Part shown: piece by piece, positions 25,226 through 32,691 of the stretch
Layout: the number at the start of each line of letters is the position of its first letter
Numbering within the stretch: position 1 is the stretch's first letter
Assembly: GCF_041146875.1 (NCBI RefSeq)
Contig: NZ_JBFRXP010000005.1
Span: forward strand, 62,001-126,000
Length of the DNA stretch: 64,000 nt
Direction: 5' to 3'
Source: Igneacidithiobacillus sp041146875
Lineage (GTDB): Bacteria; Pseudomonadota; Gammaproteobacteria; Acidithiobacillales; Acidithiobacillaceae
Made by a program: the position numbers and the translations under genes
Notes under the pieces: model-generated
Database searches by the model: none
What the model was told of the DNA's origin: nothing
The model's input: only the letters and a program-made list of their open reading frames with translations

Positions 25226-26478
25226 CAGGAATTTCCTTTTGCAAGATTCAACTTGACGATGCGAGCCGAGGACTTTTGTGCAGGGGCAGGCGGCGGAGAT
25301 TGTGGCGTGGGCTTCGCGGGAGTGGACAACAGATAGTTGGCATCAGGATTCCGCCATTCTTCCCCCGCTTCGTTCAGCGTCACCGGCTCCATTCCGGAGG
25401 GCGCGCGCAACAACAGTTGCCGTGTCTCCGGGAGGCTATACACCCGAACACCGTCCTGGGATATCTCTGCCGTCCATGCCGGCATGGCGAGAGGTATCCG
25501 GGAGCGCACGATGGTTTTGCCGTTCCACTTCCAGGCAACCACTCCATAGCCACCACTCGCATGCAGGTCCACCGCCCCCTTCGGCGGGGTCTGCGCGAGG
25601 AACAGCAGCAGGCTGGATTCCACCGGGCTGGGCGGCGGCGCCTGCATGACCGGGGTCGGGCTGTCCGGCCCCATCCGGTCAATCCGCAACGTCACCATGC
25701 CATCCACGGATTTACCGTCAGGCTTGCCGGTACGCAGATCCAGCATGATCGGCGTACTCATGCCTTTCAGAGTAACGACCATATTGGAAGCCGCGCCAAA
25801 AAATCTGGGAGAAATCGTCATGAGATTGGGGGGAAGCGTTGCGTCACTTTCCTGATTCGCTCCGCTCTTCGCGGTTGTCGCAGCCACCTTCAGGGAAACA
25901 TTGCCAGCCGCCTGGATGGCGAACATCCCGGATCCGGCGGACCCGGAGCCATCGTTGCCACCCACGACATACGCGGTCACCGGCCAGGGGTTGCCGCTTG
26001 CATCGACAACCGACAGGGTGGTGACGTACCCACGCGCCAGCCGGATCACCGGAACCTGGCTCCCCGGCCCCACGTTGACCGTCAGGATGGGGTTGTCGAT
26101 CCGCAGGGGGCTCGTTTCGTGCATCGCATACTGCGAGTCCGCCATCTGCTGTTTCACCCACTGGATCTCCCTGGTGGACAGCGGAGAAGCCGACTGGTAT
26201 TCCATATCGACACCCGGACGGACATCCTTTGGGCGCCCGGGAAGCGGCGGCAGAAAATAGATGCCCTGACCACCATCCAGGGAGGTCTGCGCGCGCTCCG
26301 GGGATACCTGTGGTTCTCCCCGGGCATCCGCAGTGGCAGCCTTCCCCCCACCTTGCGATGACGACGTGTCCGCGGTCACCACCCCGGCGAAGGCGGGTTC
26401 GATACCCGTCAACACCCCCCCGCAAAACAGGGAAACCATCACCACCACACCTTTGCGGTTCAGGGGTAAGCGATCCAT
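25225..26478 (-). CDS. dotH: DotH/IcmK (TraN) outer-membrane core protein
   Basis: The 417-aa protein from ATG 26478 has a signal peptide (about 6-31, ending EPAFAG), a linker, the conserved DotH segments (TREIQWVKQQMADSQ at about 100-114; PILTVNVGPGSQVPVIRLARG at about 128-148), and a C-terminal beta domain. DotH forms the outer-membrane ring with DotC and DotD, which are not in this window. An ATG at 26502 would leave almost no leader after the promoter, so 26478, behind GGGAG, is preferred. It is the first gene of the channel operon. Confidence 0.84.
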   Translation of the reverse strand: MDRLPLNRKGVVVMVSLFCGGVLTGIEPAFAGVVTADTSSSQGGGKAATADARGEPQVSPERAQTSLDGGQGIYFLPPLPGRPKDVRPGVDMEYQSASPLSTREIQWVKQQMADSQYAMHETSPLRIDNPILTVNVGPGSQVPVIRLARGYVTTLSVVDASGNPWPVTAYVVGGNDGSGSAGSGMFAIQAAGNVSLKVAATTAKSGANQESDATLPPNLMTISPRFFGAASNMVVTLKGMSTPIMLDLRTGKPDGKSVDGMVTLRIDRMGPDSPTPVMQAPPPSPVESSLLLFLAQTPPKGAVDLHASGGYGVVAWKWNGKTIVRSRIPLAMPAWTAEISQDGVRVYSLPETRQLLLRAPSGMEPVTLNEAGEEWRNPDANYLLSTPAKPTPQSPPPAPAQKSSARIVKLNLAKGNS

Positions 26479-26489
26479 ACGACTCCCAT

Positions 26490-26535
26490 TCAATAACGCC
26501 ATATTTGATATGATAGCAGGATATCCAACGCAAAC
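26490..26535 (-). promoter_or_regulatory. Promoter/operator of the dot operon
   Basis: Minus strand TTGTTT, 16 bases, TATCAT, followed by CAAATATGGCGTTAT. ATATGGCGTTA is the reverse complement of the TAACGCCATAT motif at 58331, and the whole segment GCTA-CATATC-ATATGGCGTTA aligns with that site. A shared regulator is likely. Confidence 0.6.
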
Positions 26536-26578
26536 AAAACTGCCCGATTCACGGGCAGTTTCGAGTTCAGCCGGCAGA

Positions 26579-27079
26579 TCAGGCCGCGGTATCCGCAAGG
26601 TTTCGCGCAGGCGGCCAGGAGATCTCCCGTGGCTGCGGCGGGAGGCGCATGGCTTTCAGTTCCTGCGTGGCGCGCAGAAACCCGGAAAGAAACGCCGCAA
26701 GCCAGGATTCATCCCAGTCTTCCGCGATATTCGTGACCTGCGGCAACACCATCTCCTCCCCGCAACGCATGGCATAGCCATTTTCCTCGTCCATCAACGG
26801 CTCCCAGGTTTGCCCCAACCAGTCTTCATAGGCTTCGCCGAACCGCCAGCCGAACCAGCCCGCGCGCCGCATGGCAAGACGGATACCGCGCTGGCAGCAG
26901 GCCAGCATTTCCCTGGAACATGACGGGTCCGCAAGCCGCTCTTCAGCGCCTTCCATCACATCGGCACACTGATCGTTTCTCCCATAGACCTGCAGGTACA
27001 GGGACTGCACCTGCTCTTCGGTAGCGAACTCGCCGGACAGAAAGAATGCGGCCAATAAATCTGTTTTATTGCGAACCAT
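26579..27079 (-). CDS. Hypothetical protein (166 aa)
   Basis: A helical, acidic protein with several Trp and Cys residues (RRAGWFGWRFGEAYEDWLGQ at about 92-111). No signal peptide and no family recognised. AGGAGAGG precedes ATG 27079. It is the last gene of the operon starting at 29964 and stands next to the loader-like gene. Confidence 0.55.
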   Translation of the reverse strand: MVRNKTDLLAAFFLSGEFATEEQVQSLYLQVYGRNDQCADVMEGAEERLADPSCSREMLACCQRGIRLAMRRAGWFGWRFGEAYEDWLGQTWEPLMDEENGYAMRCGEEMVLPQVTNIAEDWDESWLAAFLSGFLRATQELKAMRLPPQPREISWPPARNLADTAA

Positions 27080-27115
27080 GAAAAACCTCTCCTGACAAAA
27101 CGGAAAATCAAAAAA

Positions 27116-28048
27116 TTAGTACGAGTTACTTGATTCCGCTGCGATCTTCTCCTGATGCGCGCGCACACGGCGCAGCATCTCCGCCTGTGCGATCTCCCGC
27201 TTTTGCTTCCCGCTCAGGGGCGCCACCTGCTCCCCGGATGCCTGCATCTTCCGCATCCACCGAGCAAAAAACTCCAGATTTTCCTGGTAGCTGTAAGCCT
27301 TCCAGTTGCGGGTTTCCATGGCCTCATCCCGATCCGCCTCCCGATCACCAGATGCCGCACGCGGCGAAGCCGTGTCCGTCAGGCGAGCCTCGCCACTCAT
27401 CGCATCCAGCAGGTTGGACATGGGTTGTGACATCGGCTGCCCGTCTTCCAGAACCTGAAGCTGGGCAGCGTTCAGGTCGCGACGCTCCAGAAGCCCGCCT
27501 TGCAACGCCTCGCGCAGACGCTCCCGTTGCAGGCTGCGATCCCAGCCCAGGGAAACGTCCCAACGCGGCATCCGTCCGGAAAGCGCGCTCTGCCGAACCG
27601 CCGCGGTATAAAAATCCAGGAAAGCGCGACGCTGGGCAATCCGGTCGTCCATGTGCCGAACCTCTCCATACGCCCTGCGGATCTCGTCCGTCCAGAGAAT
27701 GGAGTCTTCTTCATTGAATGCCCGCTGCGCATACGACCAGGCCATGTCCGGCGTGGGGAACGCGGCGATTCGCTGCTTCAGGAGTTCTTCCTGATCCTTT
27801 TTGCCGCCACCATTCAAGGCTTCCACGATCTCTATCAGATCGATGGGCTTGGGGGGGAAGCGACCATGAGGGCTGGCAGGGTGCGCTTCCAATGCCTCGA
27901 TCGCCGCATTGAACGACAGGCGAGACATCAGAGAGGACATCCATGTGGATGCGTAGCCCGAATCGAACTCCGCGATCCGGTACACATCCCGCATCATTTT
28001 TACCAATTCATCAGAAAATGCCAATCTATCTTCATTGGACCAAAACAT
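27116..28048 (-). CDS. Helicase-loader-like hypothetical protein (310 aa)
   Basis: Residues about 35-78 (STWMSSLMSRLSFNAAIEAL, then RFPPKPIDLIEIV) resemble the N-terminal region of phage and plasmid helicase loaders (a helical pair followed by FPP and an IxEIV-type helix). The C-terminal half is charged and helical. It follows a replisome-organiser-like gene by 20 bases, with AAAGGAG before ATG 28048. A DnaB helicase is encoded at 61999. Loader activity is an inference. Confidence 0.5.
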   Translation of the reverse strand: MFWSNEDRLAFSDELVKMMRDVYRIAEFDSGYASTWMSSLMSRLSFNAAIEALEAHPASPHGRFPPKPIDLIEIVEALNGGGKKDQEELLKQRIAAFPTPDMAWSYAQRAFNEEDSILWTDEIRRAYGEVRHMDDRIAQRRAFLDFYTAAVRQSALSGRMPRWDVSLGWDRSLQRERLREALQGGLLERRDLNAAQLQVLEDGQPMSQPMSNLLDAMSGEARLTDTASPRAASGDREADRDEAMETRNWKAYSYQENLEFFARWMRKMQASGEQVAPLSGKQKREIAQAEMLRRVRAHQEKIAAESSNSY

Positions 28049-28068
28049 CGCGGTCTCCTTTACGTTAG

Positions 28069-29964
28069 CTATGAAAGATGGTGGTGACCCAACATGACCA
28101 GAGGGGGTTCGACCATTCCGCCTCCTTGCCGTGGGGGAGTTACGTCAATAATGTTCGCCTGCACGAAAGGTCCATATTCCTGCGGTTTGCGGCCAAATTG
28201 CGGGCCATATTCCTCCCTCAGCTTTTCCAGCCGCGCTTCCCTCTCAATTTCTCTTTGACGTTCTTTTTCCAGGATGGCATCCATTTCTTCCTTTGTGACC
28301 TCGTCGGCTCTCTTTGCGCCGATTCTCTTCACGTCGGACTTCTCATCCGTCCAGCGTTCCTGGTTCAGGTAGGTGGTGGGCATGGGAATATATTTGACTT
28401 CCTTCCACTGGTGTTTCTTTTTCCATTCAACATCCTGCAGTATCGCTTCAATCTGTTCTTCGCAGCCGTTCCGGTGCCAGGACTGCAGCGCCGTCTTGCG
28501 CGCCTCGCGGCGGGGATACGCTTCCCAGAAGCGGATGAAGCCCGGCGTCATTTCGTCGGTCTTCACGGTGGCGCGTGGCTTCGCCCGGTACCCGGACGCT
28601 TCCTGTACTTCCTGTGCTTCCACAGTTTCGCCGGCATCCGCACCTTCTTCCGTTTTTTCCGCCTCCTCCGCCAGCAGATCCTCCGGCGGAAGATCCGCTT
28701 CGTTGCGTTCTTGCGGATCATCCCCAAAGAACAGGAAGTCCAGATCGCTGCCATCCTCTGGTCTCGTCGAGGCTTTCACAGTGGCATCTTCCGCAGCCGT
28801 TTCCGGCGCCATTGCGGGGACCGGTTCCTCCGGCGCATTCTGCAGCGGTGGCTGGGTCACCTCCACCGGCTTTGCCACAGCAGGCTTCACCCCGAATGGT
28901 GTACGGGACGTGGTATCCGTTTGCGTTACCTTCCGTACCGTTTCGTCCGGCTTGTCATCCATCGACCGGATACCACGATTCTGCTCGTCCTTGCGGTTCA
29001 TCCACTTGCTGATGTATTGGGCAGCCTTGCTGCGCGCGGGGATTTTGCGGGTGTGCGTTTTCAGGTAGCGCACCATGGCACGGATTTCCTGGGGGATGTC
29101 CAAGTCGGGAAAACGCGCGGAGAGGTTGTCAATGAACGATGCGGACAACGGCATCTGGTCGCCCTTGCTGTCCTTCGTGACGGGAAAAAAAAGGATTCCC
29201 TGTTGACCTCCCTGCTTTGGCGTGGGCGCCGTTGCGGCATCCTGTGCGGGAGCGTCTACCCGTGTGGGTGGAGCGGATTCAGTGGCTTCCCGTGTGCTAC
29301 CGGGCGGCACGGGACACGCCGCGGCGATGGAGGGGGCCATCTGCCGCAGCGTGGTTAATAACGGCTCGATCAACGCGGGGAAGGTCGCCCGTAACACGCT
29401 TTCCACAATCGCCACGATCTGCTCCTGGTCCAACCCTGTAGCCGCCGGGTTTCCGGCAAACAGGGGCGCCCAGCGATCCCGGTCCTGCCAGTCCAGTCCG
29501 GCATCCCAGTCCTCGACGCTTTCCGGCGCGGACTGCCGCCGTTCAACGCAGAAGTCCAGGTATTCCCGCAGGTAGGGCTTTTCCTCCAGGAGGGTGCGGG
29601 CATGGGCGATGGCCTGCTCCCAGACCGGCGCCGGGATGGGTCCGGACTGCGCATCCAGCCGGTCGATCCGGCGCACGGCGGATTTCACCATGTTGGGATT
29701 ATTGACCCGGTCCAGCCCCTTGGGCAGAAAGGTGAACAGCCCCGACAGGGGAAGGACGCCGGAATCCGAGATTTCCCGCAACGCCACCCGTAGCCAGGGC
29801 AGGGGGATGGAAAGCTCTTCCAGCAACATGCCCCAGGAGAGTTTCTGGATGCCGCCGGCAGGCACCGGCAAGGTTTCCAGATACAGCTGAATCATCTTGG
29901 CCGGAAGAGAAGCCGAGCGGTAGGACGGCTTGGCGGAAACGGATTTGCGAAGTTTGGCGCTCAT
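28069..29964 (-). CDS. Replisome-organiser / replication-initiation-like protein (631 aa)
   Basis: The C-terminal part (about 500-570: FIRFWEAYPRREARKTALQS, then YIPMPTTYLNQERWTDE) is the typical tail of phage and plasmid primosome proteins that recruit helicase. The N-terminal 110 residues look like a winged-helix segment, as in replisome organisers. The middle is long, acidic and disordered and holds DGSDLDFLFFGDD (about 420-432). ATG 29964 follows GGGGGG. It is transcribed away from the iteron region at 30332-30497, so it is the best candidate for the origin-binding initiator of this replicon. Confidence 0.62.
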   Translation of the reverse strand: MSAKLRKSVSAKPSYRSASLPAKMIQLYLETLPVPAGGIQKLSWGMLLEELSIPLPWLRVALREISDSGVLPLSGLFTFLPKGLDRVNNPNMVKSAVRRIDRLDAQSGPIPAPVWEQAIAHARTLLEEKPYLREYLDFCVERRQSAPESVEDWDAGLDWQDRDRWAPLFAGNPAATGLDQEQIVAIVESVLRATFPALIEPLLTTLRQMAPSIAAACPVPPGSTREATESAPPTRVDAPAQDAATAPTPKQGGQQGILFFPVTKDSKGDQMPLSASFIDNLSARFPDLDIPQEIRAMVRYLKTHTRKIPARSKAAQYISKWMNRKDEQNRGIRSMDDKPDETVRKVTQTDTTSRTPFGVKPAVAKPVEVTQPPLQNAPEEPVPAMAPETAAEDATVKASTRPEDGSDLDFLFFGDDPQERNEADLPPEDLLAEEAEKTEEGADAGETVEAQEVQEASGYRAKPRATVKTDEMTPGFIRFWEAYPRREARKTALQSWHRNGCEEQIEAILQDVEWKKKHQWKEVKYIPMPTTYLNQERWTDEKSDVKRIGAKRADEVTKEEMDAILEKERQREIEREARLEKLREEYGPQFGRKPQEYGPFVQANIIDVTPPRQGGGMVEPPLVMLGHHHLS

Positions 29965-30030
29965 ATAAAACCCCCCAGAAAACAAGAAGATGAAAAAAAT
30001 TCTGCCATGCCGTCCTTCCGTATGTACGAG

Positions 30031-30060
30031 ATAATACATAACATGGCGTTACCATGTCAA
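30031..30060 (-). promoter_or_regulatory. Promoter with TAACGC operator for the replication operon
   Basis: Minus strand TTGACA (30060-30055), 18 bases holding TGGTAACGCCATGTTATG, then TATTAT (30036-30031). The same core, TGGTAACGCCATGTTAT, is in the promoter at 35334. Confidence 0.75.
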
Positions 30061-30132
30061 GCCCACGCTACCATGGCCCGTACCCACCATTCAACCACAA
30101 AACTTCTTGCGAGCCAAGCGGGTCAGTCTGGC

Positions 30133-30328
30133 TCATCGCCTTTCAGCGTGGCGGTGTCCGGGCTGCCAGCCAGTCATCGAATGCGGACAGATCGCTGCGC
30201 GTCTGGCGTTCACGGAAACAGGCTGCGGAGGCTGTGGGCTTGAGCGCGAACGCTTCATCCCGTTGCCCCTGGGCGGAATCTGATGAATCTGGCAAGTTCT
30301 GTGACACTGGACCTCTCCCATGAACCAC
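30133..30328 (-). pseudogene. Possible IS66-type transposase scrap
   Basis: The minus strand reads ACFRERQTRSDLSAFDDWLA, which resembles the RxRQxxSxPLLxALxxWL stretch of IS66 transposases. Only about 60 residues are open, there is no start, and the rest is absent. Weak. Confidence 0.25.
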
Positions 30329-30331
30329 GAC

Positions 30332-30497
30332 CTTTCGGATGAACTGGGATCTTTCGGATGAACTGGGATCTTTCGGATGAACTGGGATCTTTCGGATGAA
30401 CTGGGATCCTTCGGATGAACTGATACTCCACCAGTAGACTGATACTCTACCAGTAGACTGATACTCTACCAGTAGACTGATACTCTACCAGTAGACT
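30332..30497 (+). repeat. Tandem 19-bp iterons (candidate replication origin)
   Basis: Nine consecutive 19-bp units without gaps. Five are of type A (CTTTCGGATGAACTGGGAT, starts 30332, 30351, 30370, 30389, 30408, the last degenerate). Four are of type B (GATACTCTACCAGTAGACT, starts 30422, 30441, 30460, 30479), and a partial fifth begins at 30498. The units keep one 19-bp phase across the A/B junction. Next comes an A+T-rich tract and upstream lies the divergently transcribed initiator-like gene, the usual plan of an iteron origin. Confidence 0.85.
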
Positions 30498-30499
30498 GA

Positions 30500-30566
30500 T
30501 ACTTTTCTTGGTTTAACTTAAAAAAAATAGGATAGGATAAAAACGATATAGTATATATATAGGAGG
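30500..30566 (+). other. A+T-rich tract, possible DNA-unwinding element
   Basis: Sixty-odd bases of almost only A and T (for example GGTTTAACTTAAAAAAAATA, and TATAGTATATATATAGG) directly follow the iterons. It may be the melting region of the origin. The rest of 30567-30720 shows nothing else convincing. Confidence 0.6.
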
Positions 30567-30720
30567 CGGTGCCGGAACGGGAAAAGTGCAGAAAAGCGGG
30601 AAAAAGTGCAGATTCGTGTTTGATGTCGATGCGGAAGCTGGAAGGCGACAACGGCTCCGATCCGATGTTTCCGGCAACGCAGGGTGCGTGGTGAGTGGTG
30701 GCGGGAGAGGGAACGTAGCT

Positions 30721-31073
30721 GGTTGTGGAAACGGTTTCGGGAACCGCAGTTGGTGGAGGGCGGAAGTTGTTTTCTGGTGGGCGCCTGGTGGTTGTGGAAA
30801 CGGTTTCGGATACTGCGAAGCCCGTGGTGCGGAGTCTGCTGTTCGGAGTTGTGGAAACGGTTTCGGGAACCGTTCCGGCCCGCTCACTCTCCGTCGCCTT
30901 CCGTCCTTTCCTGTGGTCTGACCTTCCTCCGCTCGTCTCCGCTCGTTGTCGAGGTTCCCGTTGCCTGGGTTATGGAAACGGTTTCGGGAACCCCGGTTGT
31001 GGCGGGAGGGATCTGTTTTCTGGTGGGTGCCAGGTGGTTGCGGAAACGGTTTCGCAAACCGTTTCGCTAACCG
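30721..31073 (+). repeat. Array of GAAACGGTTTC palindromes (centromere-like or regulatory)
   Basis: The unit GGTTGTGGAAACGGTTTCGG with an 11-bp perfect palindrome GAAACGGTTTC occurs at about 30721, 30790, 30848, 30968 and 31036. A sixth, inverted copy is at 31053-31073. Several copies continue GGAACCG. The spacer between copies 1-2 is itself repeated between copies 4-5 (shared GTTTTCTGGTGGG), so the array grew by about 250-bp duplication. It lies between the iterons and a DNA-binding protein gene. Any ORF through it is forced by the repeats. Confidence 0.8.
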
Positions 31074-31727
31074 TTATTCCCCGTCGTCTTCCGCCTCTTC
31101 CGGCGGCCTGATCTTCCTCCGCCCCTTGTTGTACCGGCCAGGATGCTCCTTGCTTCCGCCGGCGATTTTCTCTTCGGAGGTGCGGGGCCATCGTCCGGTT
31201 TTGAAGACCTCCTCGATGGTGGTTCCCCGCGCACGGGCTTCCTCTTCTGCCGCCTTCTCCCAGCGCCGCATTGCTTCTTCCGCGCCGTGCCGTTCCAGGT
31301 AGTATTGCAGCAGCAGAAAGGCGCGGCGGGTCACCGGGGACGGAATGTTGCCGTTGGCCCATTCGTTCCCATTGTTCTTGCGAAAGCCCAGGAGGACGGA
31401 GAGCCATCCCTGTGATGCGAGACCGTCCCTTCCCCGCCGGTCGCAGACGGTGGCAAACATTTTCCGGATCTCCTGAAAATCGGGCTCGGTGGGGAAGGGG
31501 TTGTCTTCCGGATGCTCCCAGAGCATCCGCACGAGGATCGCCAGCGAGGGCGCCAGGGTGGGGCCTTCCTCATGGGTGGACGACACCCTGCTTCGTTCCA
31601 GCGCCTTGGGAAACCCCAGCAGATAAAACATCTCCCGAAAGGGGATGCCAAGACTGTATCGCAACGCCTGCAGATCCGTGGTGCGCAGGATTTTCGGGCG
31701 CAGCCAGGAGGTTTTTTCGTCAGACAC
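31074..31727 (-). CDS. Putative DNA-binding protein with two HTH-like domains (217 aa)
   Basis: Two segments share a pattern: LRYSLGIPFREMFYLLGF with LAPSLAILVRML (about 17-65), and LSVLLGFRKN with PSPVTRRAFLLLQYYLE (about 99-146). Both look like XRE-type helix sets (LLGx...PS...xxLL). The C-terminal 45 residues are basic. GTG 31727 is chosen for the GAGG upstream. The gene ends against the palindrome array and could encode its binding protein or a partition or copy-control factor. That role is inferred from position. Confidence 0.55.
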   Translation of the reverse strand: MSDEKTSWLRPKILRTTDLQALRYSLGIPFREMFYLLGFPKALERSRVSSTHEEGPTLAPSLAILVRMLWEHPEDNPFPTEPDFQEIRKMFATVCDRRGRDGLASQGWLSVLLGFRKNNGNEWANGNIPSPVTRRAFLLLQYYLERHGAEEAMRRWEKAAEEEARARGTTIEEVFKTGRWPRTSEEKIAGGSKEHPGRYNKGRRKIRPPEEAEDDGE

Positions 31728-31810
31728 AGGAATACCTCGTTCAAAAATTGCAAAGCGAAGGTAAGTTATATAACATAGCATTATATTGTCTTGCAATGCG
31801 CGAGGGTGGA
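31728..31810. promoter_or_regulatory. Divergent promoter region
   Basis: The space between the divergent starts 31727 (-) and 31811 (+) holds GGTAAGTTATATAACATAGC (31761-31780), with the palindrome TTATATAA, and TTATATTG at 31781-31788. TATAAT-like boxes on both strands suggest overlapping divergent promoters controlled together. Confidence 0.5.
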
Positions 31811-32662
31811 ATGGAGAAGGAAACAGGGAAGCGGGCGTCTCGTGGCGCTGCGGGAAAAACCACAAATCCCGGACGGGCTGGCAAAAAAAAATCTTTGAAA
31901 AATCAGGAAGTTAATAAGGATGTTGCGCAGGGTATGCCGGAGCGTGGGGTGTCGGATACCCTGCGTGGCGTGGTCTGGTGCTGGGTCGATCCCCGCGCCT
32001 GGAGCCCGGAGATGCCTCTGGTCGTGCTTCCGGTCGAGGTTCCGGGTGGCGGCCCGGACCTCGGTTTCTGGATACTGCAGGATGGCGGGGATCTCAATGT
32101 GCGGAATGGTTTTGCCAAACGCGCCATTGTCGAAGGCCGAAAACGTGGGTGGGAAACTCTGATGGTGCAGATCAGTTGCAGCGCCAGGCTGACGCATTAT
32201 CTTCCCATTCTGAAAACCTTCCAGGAATGGGAGTCCGTAGAATTCCTGGCGGTGGAGGGGATGAATGTCGAAAACCGGTTTTTTCTGGTCGAGGTTTTTC
32301 GTCAGCAGTTGGCGCGAATTTCCCGCGAGCATCCCCGTTTGGCGGAGGGGTTGTCGAAATCCCTTTTGGGGAATGTCAATTTCCGGGATCTGTTTCTGGA
32401 AGATCCCGGGTTGATTGGTGAGACCGCATTTCTGGCGCTGCCGAACCTGCGGCTGATATCCTGGGATACCGCGGCTTTCAGCAAGGAATACCCGCGATTG
32501 AGTGCTGTGTCCTTTTGTCATCTTTCCGTTGTAGAATCTGTGGAGGTATTTTTTCCGGGATATGGTAAACTGAATGCGGAAGTGCAATTGAAACTTCCGG
32601 AGAAGCGGTGGTCCAATCTTTCGGAAGAAGAAAAAGGGCGGTTTTATCTGCCATGGGTGTAA
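31811..32662 (+). CDS. Hypothetical protein (283 aa)
   Basis: Not recognised. It has a basic N-terminus (KETGKRASRGAAGKTTNPG) and then a globular domain of mixed composition (for example VWCWVDPRAWSPEMPLVVLP, and FLAVEGMNVENRFFLVEVF). GAGGGTGG precedes ATG 31811; ATG 31796 is an alternative. It is the first gene of a long plus-strand series with RecD2 30 bases downstream. Confidence 0.55.
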   Translation: MEKETGKRASRGAAGKTTNPGRAGKKKSLKNQEVNKDVAQGMPERGVSDTLRGVVWCWVDPRAWSPEMPLVVLPVEVPGGGPDLGFWILQDGGDLNVRNGFAKRAIVEGRKRGWETLMVQISCSARLTHYLPILKTFQEWESVEFLAVEGMNVENRFFLVEVFRQQLARISREHPRLAEGLSKSLLGNVNFRDLFLEDPGLIGETAFLALPNLRLISWDTAAFSKEYPRLSAVSFCHLSVVESVEVFFPGYGKLNAEVQLKLPEKRWSNLSEEEKGRFYLPWV

Positions 32663-32691
32663 CCCTGCAGGACGGGGAATGGGGGAAGAAG

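Noticed and set aside
30586..30921. Open reading frame of 111 codons after the iterons
   Set aside because: It runs through the palindrome repeats, has a Cys/Gly/Arg-rich composition and no plausible ribosome site; openness is a by-product of the repeats.
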